Below are positions 1 to 6,738 of a stretch of DNA of 12,817 bases, piece by piece. A program made the position numbers and the translations under genes. Within the stretch, counting starts at the first letter, position 1, and every line of letters begins with the position of its first letter. Under the pieces are notes generated by a model. It worked only from the letters and a program-made list of their open reading frames with translations. It was not told the DNA's origin and did no database searches. The DNA comes from Micrococcaceae bacterium UBA6021. Its GTDB lineage: Bacteria; Actinomycetota; Actinomycetes; Actinomycetales; Micrococcaceae. The stretch lies in contig DIZT01000136.1 in NCBI GenBank assembly GCA_002427975.1, forward strand, positions 284 to 13,100. Reading direction: 5' to 3'.

Positions 1-1391
1 ACCACAGGAGGACGTGCCTCAAGGTCTTCGTCGCCTTCTGCTTCGAGCTCTGCTTCGAAGTCGATGTCGAAGCCGGAGAGCAGCTCGCGCTCCTCGTCCT
101 CCGGTGACACAACCTGGAGCTTGTAGCCAAGCTCCTCACCGAGCAGGGCGAAGGTTTCCTCATCCAGCGACTGCGTGGCCGTGGCCATTTCGCCGAGGTG
201 GAACAGAACCGTCACCAGTGCTGCGGGGTTTGCCTCGATCTTGTCGGCAAAGTCCGTGATGGACGAGCCACGGCGAAGCCGGACTACGGTGTTGCCGTCG
301 CCGCGGGGTACGCTCACGCCACCCAGCGACGGGGCACTCATCTGCTCGAGTTCCTGGCGCTTGGCGCGCTTCGACTTCCGCTGCTTGCCACGGCCTGCGC
401 CGCCCTTACCGAAGGCACCTTGGGTACCACCGCGACCGCGGCCACCCTTGCCGAAGCCGCCGCCGGCCGGAGCACCGCCACCTGCACCGGGAGCACCGGT
501 ACCTGGAGCGCCACCCGGACGTCCCGGACCGCGTGCGCCGCCGCCGGGACGGCCTGCACCAGCGGGTGCGGGACGCTCAGTGCGGTTGGGCATCATGCCC
601 GGAGTAGGACGGTTTCCACCGGCTCCCGCGGGACGCGGACCACCAGCGCCGGCTGCGGGGCGCGGACCACCCGGGCGGGGGCCACCTGCACCGGCTGCCG
701 GGCGCGGACCACCCGGACGGGGGCCACCTGCACCGGCTGCCGGGCGCGGACCACCGGGACGGTCGCCGTCGGGACGGCTTCCACCCGAGCGGGGCATACC
801 CTGCGAGGGTGCGAACGGGTTGTTACCCGGACGCGGAGCACGTTCTCCGTCGCCACCGCGGCCGCGGGGCATGCCCTGGGACGTGGCGAACGGGTTGTTA
901 CCCGGGCGGGGGCCGCCGGGACGCGGTGCAGAGCCACCCTGCGAACCACCCTGTGCTGATCCGCCAGAGCGGGTCGGTGCGGCCGGGGCTTCAGCCTTCG
1001 GTGCCGGACGGGCACCGGGCTTGGCGCCGGTGGACGGTGCACTCGCGGCCGGAGCTGACGCAGCGGCGGGGGCCGGAGCTGCAGCAGCGGCTGGCGGAGC
1101 GGCAGGAGCCGCGGCAGCGGGTGCCGCCGGGGCTTTGGGAGCTGCGGGGCCCGGAGCAGGTGCTGCGGGTCGTGTTTCGGCCGACGGGGCAGGCGCCTTG
1201 GGCGCGGCTGCCGGAGCTGCGGTCTTGGCAGCTGCGTCGGGGTAGGCGTTGCGGAGTTTCCGCACCACCGGGGCCTCAATGGTGGAAGAGGCGGAGCGAA
1301 CGAATTCGCCCAGTTCCTGCAGTTTGGTTACTGCATCTTTGGAAGTAATACCGAGCTCTTTAGCAAGCTCATGTACGCGGACCTTGGCCAC
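1..1391 (-). CDS. infB: Translation initiation factor IF-2, N-terminal part (runs off the left edge)
   Basis: IF-2 is the GTPase that brings fMet-tRNA to the 30S subunit and drives subunit joining. Only the first ~463 codons are here. The start is GTG at 1391, reading [15 protein letters not shown], the typical IF2_N domain of the family. An AGGAG sits 4 nt upstream. Residues ~1-55 form the IF2_N fold. About 55-330 is a low-complexity Ala/Pro then Gly/Arg/Pro linker with two repeat families (listed separately). A basic block follows ([19 protein letters not shown]), then a second IF2_N-like module ([18 protein letters not shown]...LGEELGYKL) and an acidic stretch ending RPPVV, where the family normally continues with the GTPase P-loop. 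The G domain is therefore outside the window. It is the last gene of the rimP-nusA-ylxR-infB series here. The long linker is usual in actinobacteria. Identity is secure. Confidence 0.96.
   Translation of the reverse strand, partial: MAKVRVHELAKELGITSKDAVTKLQELGEFVRSASSTIEAPVVRKLRNAYPDAAAKTAAPAAAPKAPAPSAETRPAAPAPGPAAPKAPAAPAAAAPAAPPAAAAAPAPAAASAPAASAPSTGAKPGARPAPKAEAPAAPTRSGGSAQGGSQGGSAPRPGGPRPGNNPFATSQGMPRGRGGDGERAPRPGNNPFAPSQGMPRSGGSRPDGDRPGGPRPAAGAGGPRPGGPRPAAGAGGPRPGGPRPAAGAGGPRPAGAGGNRPTPGMMPNRTERPAPAGAGRPGGGARGPGRPGGAPGTGAPGAGGGAPAGGGFGKGGRGRGGTQGAFGKGGAGRGKQRKSKRAKRQELEQMSAPSLGGVSVPRGDGNTVVRLRRGSSITDFADKIEANPAALVTVLFHLGEMATATQSLDEETFALLGEELGYKLQVVSPEDEERELLSGFDIDFEAELEAEGDEDLEARPPV
631..762 (-). 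repeat. In-frame 42-bp tandem repeat in the infB linker
   Basis: The motif ggcgcggacc recurs at 659, 701 and 743, an exact 42-bp period, with a diverged, shortened copy at 631. In the infB frame each unit encodes 14 residues of the type [14 protein letters not shown]. Because the unit is a multiple of three, copy-number change would alter linker length without a frameshift. This is a coding repeat, not a CRISPR or an intergenic element. Confidence 0.85.
793..908 (-). repeat. Two copies of an [15 protein letters not shown] segment in the infB linker
   Basis: Near-identical stretches at about 793-833 and 868-908 (75 bp apart) encode [15 protein letters not shown] and [15 protein letters not shown]. 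The central part, reading gcgaacgggttgttacccgg on the plus strand, is nearly unchanged between copies. The motif is less purely compositional than the Gly/Pro/Arg repeat beside it. Confidence 0.75.
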
Positions 1392-1543
1392 ATTTCTCCT
1401 GTCTCGGTCCGCACCGAGCCAGGCACGAACCGTCTACTTCTTACTGCGGGCCCCAGCCGCGGTTGCAACTGCAGGGCCCATTGCAGAGCGCAACAAAGTT
1501 GTCATCGTTGCGCACTCATCGCTGGGAACTCATCGGGTTTCCA
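1392..1543 (-). promoter_or_regulatory. Structured ylxR-infB intergenic leader
   Basis: This 152-nt gap lies between the ylxR stop and the infB GTG. Reading the infB strand in order, it holds three CGATGA hexamers spaced exactly 14 bp apart (plus-strand TCATCG at 1530, 1516 and 1502). Next comes an inverted repeat GCGCAAC/GTTGCGC (arms 1488-1494 and 1507-1513, 12-nt loop), overlapping two of the hexamers, then two GGGCCC palindromes. Last is a perfect 6-bp hairpin CTCGGT/ACCGAG (1403-1408 and 1413-1418, 4-nt loop) ending 2 nt before the AGGAG Shine-Dalgarno. The hairpin position could affect ribosome access to infB, but that is inference. I see no U-tract, so I do not call a terminator. Confidence 0.45.
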
Positions 1544-1897
1544 TCAGTTTTCTGACCCGCTTTCAGGTTGGACGGTTTTTGCTGCGGCTACCGGAGGCAT
1601 CCGCAACGGGCCGGCGTCCTGCTTACCTGCCATGATCCGGCGTTCGACGGCGGCAGACCCGGTTGCGCCGTTGAGGGCCCTTCCGAATGCTCGCCGCTTG
1701 ACCGCCAGAGCCAGGCACGCTTCGCTGGGGTGCAGCCATGCACCCCTGCCAGCCATCCGGCGTCGTTCGTCTACCAGCACTGCGGTGGAACCGCTGCCTT
1801 CGGCGACGAGCCGGAGTAACTCAGACCGCGCACCCTTTTTCCGGCATCCGATGCAGGTACGCTGCGGGTGATCCTCGGTGTGAAGCACTTCTGCCAC
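1544..1897 (-). CDS. rnpM: YlxR/RnpM family RNA-binding protein (DUF448)
   Basis: This small basic protein has the YlxR signature RTCIGCR (a CxxC) followed by GRGAWLHPSEACLALAVKRRAFGRAL. In Bacillus subtilis the family member RnpM binds RNase P RNA and modulates its activity. In most genomes the gene sits between nusA and infB, as here. I chose the GTG at 1897 (about 117 aa) because AGGAAG lies 9 nt upstream. In-frame alternatives are ATG 1906, ATG 1921 and GTG 1945 (133 aa); none has a well-placed Shine-Dalgarno. The C-terminal ~35 residues after GRALNGA are variable and basic. The stop is TGA at 1544-1546, 152 nt before infB. Family assignment is firm; the start is not. Confidence 0.92.
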   Translation of the reverse strand: MAEVLHTEDHPQRTCIGCRKKGARSELLRLVAEGSGSTAVLVDERRRMAGRGAWLHPSEACLALAVKRRAFGRALNGATGSAAVERRIMAGKQDAGPLRMPPVAAAKTVQPESGSEN

Positions 1898-1995
1898 GGT
1901 GAGCATCTTCCTGACGTTCATAACTGCCGGCTTTGAGGTCCCCACCGCAAGTCAGCGGAACGGGAACGCTCAGGGCACACGAATACCGGCCGTTA

Positions 1996-2040
1996 GGCGC
2001 GGTCTTGTCTATTCTAGCCCCTCAGGGCCGTTCTACCGGA
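1996..2040 (-). promoter_or_regulatory. Putative promoter for ylxR-infB
   Basis: In the 148- to 196-nt gap between the nusA stop and the ylxR start (depending on the start), the minus strand carries TAGAAT at 2016-2011, one base from the -10 consensus. Its expected start point is near 2004. No good -35 hexamer is found at 16-18 nt; TTCCGG at 19 nt is the nearest candidate. Actinobacterial promoters often have weak -35 boxes. Such a promoter would let ylxR-infB be expressed apart from rimP-nusA. Confidence 0.4.
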
Positions 2041-2093
2041 AACAAGCGCTTCGACCGAAGGTATCCGCCGTCGTCCGCCGCACCTGTCCCGGC

Positions 2094-3074
2094 TTAGTTT
2101 TCGCGCGGCGCGACGGCGTCGGAGACGATATCGATCCGCCAGCCCGTCAGCTTGGCCGCCAGGCGGGCGTTCTGGCCCTCTTTGCCGATGGCCAGTGAGA
2201 GCTGGTAGTCCGGAACCACCACACGGGCGGAGCGGGTGGCCTCATCAACAATGGTGACGGAATTCACGCGCGACGGGGAAAGGGCGCTGGCAATAAACGT
2301 TGCCGGATCCTCGCTGAAGTCGACGATGTCGATTTTTTCATCGTTCAGTTCCGTCATGACGGCGCGGACACGGGAACCCATTTCGCCAATGCAGGCGCCC
2401 TTGGCGTTGATGCCCTGGGTGTTGGCCTTGACCGCGATCTTGGTGCGGTGGCCGGCCTCGCGTGCCAATGCCACGATCTCCACCGAGCGGTCCGCGATCT
2501 CCGGTACCTCCAGTTCGAAGAGCTTCCGGACGAGGCCCGGGTGTGAACGGGACAAGGTGACGGACGGGCCCTTGGTGCCGCGGTGGACGTCAATGACCAC
2601 GGCGCGGAGCCGGTTGCCGTGGATGTACTTCTCCCCCGGCACCTGTTCGGGCGGCGGCAGGAGGGCCTCCACCGAACCCAGGTTGACCTGGATCATGTGC
2701 GGGTTGTTGCCCTGTTGGATCAGGCCGGCCACAAGTTCACCCTCGCGGCCCTTGAACTCACCCAGGATGTTGTCGTCCTCGACGTCGCGCAGGCGCTGCA
2801 GGATGATCTGGCGGGCGGTGCTCGCCGCAATACGGCCGAAGCCGGCAGGGGTGTCCTCGAACTCGCCGATCGGGGCGCCGTCGTCGTCGATCTCCACAGC
2901 CCAGATGGTCACGTGGCCGCTCTTGCGGTCCAGTTCGGCACGGGCCTTCTCGAAGGCTCCGGGCGATTTGTGGTACGCCACCAGGAGCGCCTGCTCGATG
3001 GTGGGGATCAGGAGGTCCAGCGGGATTTCGCGCTCACGCTCCAGAAGTCTTAGCGCGCTCATGTCAATATCCAT
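2094..3074 (-). CDS. nusA: Transcription termination/antitermination protein NusA
   Basis: NusA binds RNA polymerase and nascent RNA and tunes pausing, termination and antitermination. The 326-residue protein has the NusA order: N-terminal polymerase-binding domain (~1-110), S1 domain (~112-185, including [25 protein letters not shown]), KH1 (~190-275, loop GEMG at 230-233) and KH2 (~276-326, loop GKEG at 297-300). It ends soon after KH2, so it lacks the C-terminal acidic repeats of enteric NusA, which is normal for actinobacteria. The start is ATG at 3074, which shares its A with the rimP TGA (TGATG) and has AGGAGG 4 nt upstream inside rimP, so translation is coupled. ATG 3062 is an alternative with poorer spacing. 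Identity is certain. Confidence 0.98.
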   Translation of the reverse strand: MDIDMSALRLLEREREIPLDLLIPTIEQALLVAYHKSPGAFEKARAELDRKSGHVTIWAVEIDDDGAPIGEFEDTPAGFGRIAASTARQIILQRLRDVEDDNILGEFKGREGELVAGLIQQGNNPHMIQVNLGSVEALLPPPEQVPGEKYIHGNRLRAVVIDVHRGTKGPSVTLSRSHPGLVRKLFELEVPEIADRSVEIVALAREAGHRTKIAVKANTQGINAKGACIGEMGSRVRAVMTELNDEKIDIVDFSEDPATFIASALSPSRVNSVTIVDEATRSARVVVPDYQLSLAIGKEGQNARLAAKLTGWRIDIVSDAVAPREN

Positions 3075-3688
3075 CAGGCCTCCTCAGAAGGTCCATTGTG
3101 CTCAGGTTCCAGACCAGCTTCTTCAAGGTGGCTGAATTCGATCTCGACTTTTCCGTTGCGGATCCTGTCGAAAGGAAAAATCCGGGGCTCGCCCTGCTTG
3201 GGCTTCATGCCCTTCTTGACGGCGATCTCCGGGACGATGGTGACGCCGGACTCATCCACGGACTGGACCCTGCCGGTGACGTTCTCGCCCTGGATGACGT
3301 TGACCTTGACCATCCGGCCCCGGGCACGGTGCCAGTGCCGGACTTCGGTGAGGGGACGCGCGACGCCCGGGGATGAAACCTCGAGGTCGTAGGGGCGGCC
3401 GTCGTCGGCGGGATCATTGTCCAGGAGGTCGGAGAGGACCCTGGAAATGTCAGCGATGACATCGAGGTTTACGCCGCCGGTTTCTTCCTGCGGCAGGTCA
3501 ACCACCACGTGGACCACGCGGTGCGAACCGGCGAGGATCGATACGTCCTCGAGATACAGGCGGTTGGCCTGGACCGCGGGTTCCAGCAGCGCCCGGAGCC
3601 TGGCGGCTTCGGGATTGTTGGCGGGCGCAGCTTCAGCCGTACCCGTTCCGGTAGCGTCTGATGAAGTCGTGGCTTCTGCATTGCTCAC
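3074..3688 (-). CDS. rimP: Ribosome maturation factor RimP
   Basis: RimP assists late 30S subunit maturation. The 204-residue protein has an N-terminal domain (~27-115) carrying the family signature [14 protein letters not shown] at 100-113, and a C-terminal SH3-like domain (~118-186). The first ~26 residues are Ala/Thr/Ser-rich and the tail is acidic, both variable in the family. I chose the GTG at 3688 ([10 protein letters not shown]) because GGAAGG lies 11 nt upstream and the frame before it (to 3808) runs over the divergent gene's start and has no family character. It is the first gene of the rimP-nusA cluster and its 3' end contains the nusA Shine-Dalgarno. No convincing promoter was found in the 88-bp divergent gap. 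Confidence 0.95.
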   Translation of the reverse strand: MSNAEATTSSDATGTGTAEAAPANNPEAARLRALLEPAVQANRLYLEDVSILAGSHRVVHVVVDLPQEETGGVNLDVIADISRVLSDLLDNDPADDGRPYDLEVSSPGVARPLTEVRHWHRARGRMVKVNVIQGENVTGRVQSVDESGVTIVPEIAVKKGMKPKQGEPRIFPFDRIRNGKVEIEFSHLEEAGLEPEHNGPSEEA

Positions 3689-3776
3689 GATGCCGGCCGC
3701 CTTCCAATAGATGATGTTGTGACTACTAGCGTAACGATTTTCCAGCCGCAGTGGTGCACGAAGATCCGCATCAGGC

Positions 3777-4922
3777 GTGACAACATGGTCTGTTGTGAAA
3801 GACGACACGCAGGAGACCAGCCGCCGCGGGCGCTATTTCCAGTACGCCGTTTTTGCGCTTGCAGCCCTTCTGGTGCTGAGCCTGGGATTTGTGCTCATTC
3901 CCCGCGAGCCGCCCCCGCCTGCGGCGCCGCCGTTTTCCGAGCAGGCCCGGGCACAGGCGTTCGCCGATTCCCTGGCTCTCAGGACCTCAGGCCTTGGCCT
4001 CGAAGGCACGGCCGGCGCCACTGCGACCACCCCGCAAGCCGCCGCGCTGGCCCGCGTTGTGACTTTGCTGACTGTCCAGGCCAGGGCGTTGATGCTGCCG
4101 GCCGACGGCGACGCCGGCAACGCCTCTGCCCCGCCACCTTCAGCGCCCGTCGCGCCGCCATCGACGGTGCCCGGCCTCGCCGCAGCCCTCCAGGCAAGCG
4201 GGGCACAGCGACTCAAGGATGCCGAAACGGCCGACGGCGGCATGGCCCGCCTTCTCGCCGGTGCCGGTACTGCCCAGCTCCTGGCGGCCGGGGACCTGGC
4301 AACGGTTGCCGGGATCGCGTTGGCACCACTGCCGGGCGCCACCCTTCCCGGCAGCGCACTTCCCGGCGGCGCCGGCACAGATCCTGCCGGCTTCTCCAGT
4401 CCCTCCTGTGCTTCGGGCAGCAGTTCTCCCGCCGCGGACCTCGGCTCGGCCTTGGCCTCCGCCGTGGAGGGCGAGCTGGAACTGGTCTACGCGTACCAGG
4501 CCGCGCTGACCAGGCTTGGCTCCGCGTCCGTTGCTCCGGCGTCGGACTTCCTGACCCGGCACGGCGTCCTCCGCGACCAGGCGGAGGCCTTAAGCAGGTC
4601 CCGCTGTGCCGCGTTGCCCCCCAGGCAGCCCGGCTATGCACTCAGCCAGGCGTTCCTGGCAGACCCCGCAGCGGGGTTGGGAACACTGGAGGCCGGGACG
4701 CTCCCGGTGTTGGGCGACGTAGTGGCCCTCAGCGAGGGATCCGACCGGGCGTGGGCACTCTCGGCACTTCAGTCGGCGGCCCGCAGAACCGCTCATTGGG
4801 GCGTCTCGCCCGGCCCGGTGCCCGGGGTGGTCCTGGACGAATCACTCCTGCCGCAACTGCCGGAAGCTGTGCCGACCGCGGGGCCTTCCACAACCGACTC
4901 CAATGTGCCCGGCAAGCCTTAG
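3777..4922 (+). CDS. Membrane-anchored ferritin-like DUF4439 protein
   Basis: The 381-residue protein has a short basic N-terminus, one hydrophobic segment at ~21-42 (YFQYAVFALAALLVLSLGFVLIP) and then a Pro/Ala-rich stretch, so it is probably anchored with most of the chain outside the cytoplasm. Residues ~60-225 are Ala/Gly/Pro-rich and not recognisable. The C-terminal part (~230-347) resembles the helical ferritin-like DUF4439 domain: ELELVYAYQAAL, FLTRHGVLRDQAEAL, LEAGTLPVLGDVVAL, RTAHWG. Cys211 and Cys277 are among the few cysteines. The start is uncertain: GTG 3777 and GTG 3795 (VKDDTQ) are both possible and neither has a strong Shine-Dalgarno. It is divergent from rimP and 51 bp upstream of a VIT-family metal transporter. 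The biochemical role of DUF4439 is not known to me; metal binding would be inference. Confidence 0.72.
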   Translation: MTTWSVVKDDTQETSRRGRYFQYAVFALAALLVLSLGFVLIPREPPPPAAPPFSEQARAQAFADSLALRTSGLGLEGTAGATATTPQAAALARVVTLLTVQARALMLPADGDAGNASAPPPSAPVAPPSTVPGLAAALQASGAQRLKDAETADGGMARLLAGAGTAQLLAAGDLATVAGIALAPLPGATLPGSALPGGAGTDPAGFSSPSCASGSSSPAADLGSALASAVEGELELVYAYQAALTRLGSASVAPASDFLTRHGVLRDQAEALSRSRCAALPPRQPGYALSQAFLADPAAGLGTLEAGTLPVLGDVVALSEGSDRAWALSALQSAARRTAHWGVSPGPVPGVVLDESLLPQLPEAVPTAGPSTTDSNVPGKP

Positions 4923-4973
4923 CGTAGCCTCGGCATACTGGCCAGCCACGGACACTAATGCTTTGCTGGTGGA

Positions 4974-5702
4974 ATGGACAGCGCAGGAGCCCCGGCCCTT
5001 CACGATAATGAGCCTCACCAAAACGACATTGCACAACGCCTGAACTGGCTCCGCGCCGGCGTGCTGGGTGCCAATGACGGTATCGTCTCCGTTGCGGCGA
5101 TCGTGGTTGGCGTCGCTGGTGTCAATACGGCGTCGGGACCCATCCTGATCGCTGGGACTGCCGGCCTGGTGGGCGGCGCAATCTCCATGGCCCTGGGCGA
5201 ATACGTGTCCGTCAGCAGCCAGAAGGACAGCCAGGAGGCCCTGATTGAAAAGGAACGCCGGGAACTGCAGGAACAGCCGGAGGAGGAGCTTGAGGAACTC
5301 GCGGCGATCTACCATGGCAAAGGCCTGAGCGCGGACACTGCCCTCACAGTGGCCAAGGAGCTGACGGCCCATGATGCCTTGGGCGCGCACCTCTCTGCCG
5401 AACTGAACATCGATGAGACAGACATCGTGAGCCCGTGGCATGCGGCCCTCGCGTCTGCCGTCGCGTTCCTTGCCGGCGCCATCCTGCCGATGCTCGCGAT
5501 CCTGCTCCCGCCGCAGAACATCAGGGTCCCGCTGACCTTTGCCGCCGTGTTGGTTGCCCTTGCCGCTACGGGGGCGCTGGGCGCGTGGATCGGCGGCGGT
5601 TCGAAGTCGCGGGCCGCTGTCCGGGTGGTGTTGGGCGGAGCCTTGGCCTTGGCGGCGACATACTCGGTGGGCAACCTGCTGGGGGCAAGCGGCGTTCTGT
5701 GA
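4974..5702 (+). CDS. VIT1/CCC1 family iron/manganese transporter
   Basis: Members move Fe(II) or Mn(II) out of the cytosol. The 242-residue protein shows the five-helix pattern: ~28-50 with the motif GANDGIVSVAAIVVGVAG, ~56-79 with GGAISMALGEYVSVSSQKD, then a cytoplasmic Glu-rich domain (~85-150, EKERRELQEQPEEELEELAAIY), and helices at ~157-178, ~186-207 and ~212-237. The conserved membrane acidic residues Asp35 and Glu76 and Met72 are present, and the Glu-rich domain matches the family's metal-binding insertion. The start at ATG 4974 has a GGTGG almost touching it, so the ribosome site is weak. The gene overlaps the next one by 4 nt (GTGA at 5699-5702). The upstream ferritin-like gene suggests a shared metal theme. 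Family is firm; the exact metal is not. Confidence 0.93.
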   Translation: MDSAGAPALHDNEPHQNDIAQRLNWLRAGVLGANDGIVSVAAIVVGVAGVNTASGPILIAGTAGLVGGAISMALGEYVSVSSQKDSQEALIEKERRELQEQPEEELEELAAIYHGKGLSADTALTVAKELTAHDALGAHLSAELNIDETDIVSPWHAALASAVAFLAGAILPMLAILLPPQNIRVPLTFAAVLVALAATGALGAWIGGGSKSRAAVRVVLGGALALAATYSVGNLLGASGVL

Positions 5703-6709
5703 GCCTGCAGATTGGCGTGCCGATCCCTCCCGCCCTCAGCATGCGTTACGGCCACAGCAGCGCGGGACGCGCCTGGCTGTCCTCCCTGCCCGGACTGGTC
5801 CAGGGGCGGCTGGAGCACTGGGAACTTGCCGTGGACCTGGCCCCCGGCGCCCTCCCCTGGCATGGCCACGGCGGCATGGTGGTTCCTGTCCGCCGGACGG
5901 ACGGGACCGCGGCCGCACTCAAGGTGGCCTTTCCCCATGATGAGGCCCGGGTTGAACGCCACGCGCTGGCACTATGGGGAGGATCCGGCGCCGTCCGTTT
6001 GTTGGAGTCCGACGCCGGAACATGCGCCCTGCTGCTTGAGCGGCTGGATGCGGGCTGCTCACTGCAGAGTGTTCCGCTGGATGACGCGGCTGGTGTCTGG
6101 GGCAGCGTCATGGGGCAGTTGAGCCTGGTGCCGGACGGACGGCCGCAGTGGCAGGAATTCGAGCACATCGCCGGGCGGGCGGAACAGTGGAGTGATGACC
6201 TGCCCGCTGACTGGGAACAACTGGGCCGCCCGTTCCCGCGCTGGCTGCTCGAAGCTGCATTGGAGGTCTGCCAGACCCGCGGCGCGGTGGGCCGCCGCTC
6301 GGGCCGCGACGTCCTGGTCCACACGGACCTCCACTTCCTGAACATCCTGGCCCGGGAAACCGGGACGGGCTTTGCTGCCATCGACCCGCAGCCCATGATT
6401 GGCGAACCGGAGTTCGCCGTGGCACCGCTGTTGTGGAACCGCCTCGGCGACCTGCCCGGAAGCGACCCGGCCGCAGGGCTGATGCAGCGCTGCCTCGATT
6501 TCAGTACGGCGGCAGGCCTCAATAGCGAGACTGCACGCCAGTGGGCAGTTGCACGTGAAGTAGAGAACGCGCTCTGCTACGCGTCCATGCCCCGCCACCA
6601 AGGCGACCTGGCCCGATCGCTCTGGGTGGCCAGCACCCTTGCCGGGCGGACACTCGACGGTCTCCCACCCGCCCATGACCTGCCCGAACCGGGGCAGGCA
6701 GGCGGCTGA
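5699..6709 (+). CDS. APH(6)/hydroxyurea-kinase-like phosphotransferase
   Basis: This is a 336-residue protein-kinase-fold enzyme of the family that includes streptomycin 6-phosphotransferase and hydroxyurea kinase. Visible features are the family-like start AWLSSLPGLVQGRLEHWEL (~26-43), the ATP-site lysine in AAALKVAFP (Lys75), GSGAVRLLESDAGTCALLLERLD (~96-117), the catalytic loop HTDLHFLN (208-215, Asp210 and Asn215), and the metal-binding Asp229 in IDPQPMIGEPEFAVAPLL. All catalytic positions look intact. The GTG start at 5699 overlaps the VIT stop (GTGA), giving translational coupling; ATG 5741 is a possible later start. The substrate cannot be read from sequence. Many chromosomal members are not proven to give resistance, so a cellular small-molecule role is equally possible. 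Confidence 0.87.
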   Translation: MSLQIGVPIPPALSMRYGHSSAGRAWLSSLPGLVQGRLEHWELAVDLAPGALPWHGHGGMVVPVRRTDGTAAALKVAFPHDEARVERHALALWGGSGAVRLLESDAGTCALLLERLDAGCSLQSVPLDDAAGVWGSVMGQLSLVPDGRPQWQEFEHIAGRAEQWSDDLPADWEQLGRPFPRWLLEAALEVCQTRGAVGRRSGRDVLVHTDLHFLNILARETGTGFAAIDPQPMIGEPEFAVAPLLWNRLGDLPGSDPAAGLMQRCLDFSTAAGLNSETARQWAVAREVENALCYASMPRHQGDLARSLWVASTLAGRTLDGLPPAHDLPEPGQAGG

Positions 6710-6738
6710 CGAACGGGGCTCCCCCCAGGCGGTCAGCC
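6704..6738. terminator. Inverted repeat spanning two convergent stop codons
   Basis: Arms GGCTGAC (6704-6710) and GTCAGCC (6732-6738) flank a 21-nt loop that itself contains GGGG-CT-CCCC. The phosphotransferase TGA (6707-6709) lies in the left arm and the decarboxylase TGA (complement of 6733-6735) in the right arm. A stem at a convergent junction suggests a bidirectional terminator, but neither side has a T-tract and the stem is only 7 bp. Confidence 0.4.

Noticed and set aside
631..762. Regular 42-bp repeats as a CRISPR array
   Set aside because: There are no unique spacers between the units, the period is a multiple of three, and the repeats translate in the infB frame.
175..1245. Long plus-strand open frames (175-1245, 198-959) opposite infB
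   Set aside because: They are complements of the GC-rich repetitive IF-2 linker. Their composition (Pro/Gly/Ala or Thr/Ala/Cys runs) simply mirrors infB codons, and the minus strand encodes clear IF-2 domains on both sides.
2236..3135. 299-codon plus-strand frame opposite nusA
   Set aside because: nusA on the minus strand has full S1 and KH motifs; the opposite frame shows no recognisable domain and is typical of GC-rich antisense frames.
3688..3808. Longer N-terminus for RimP (start near 3808)
   Set aside because: The extension overlaps the divergent gene's start, has no RimP-like character, and the GTG at 3688 has a usable Shine-Dalgarno.
3719..4927. 402-codon frame overlapping the DUF4439 gene in another phase
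   Set aside because: It is Arg/Pro/Gly-rich without domains, while the chosen frame has a membrane segment and a C-terminal ferritin-like pattern.
4923..4973. Separate promoter for the VIT transporter in the 51-bp gap
   Set aside because: No -35/-10 pair at acceptable spacing was found; cotranscription with the upstream gene is simpler.
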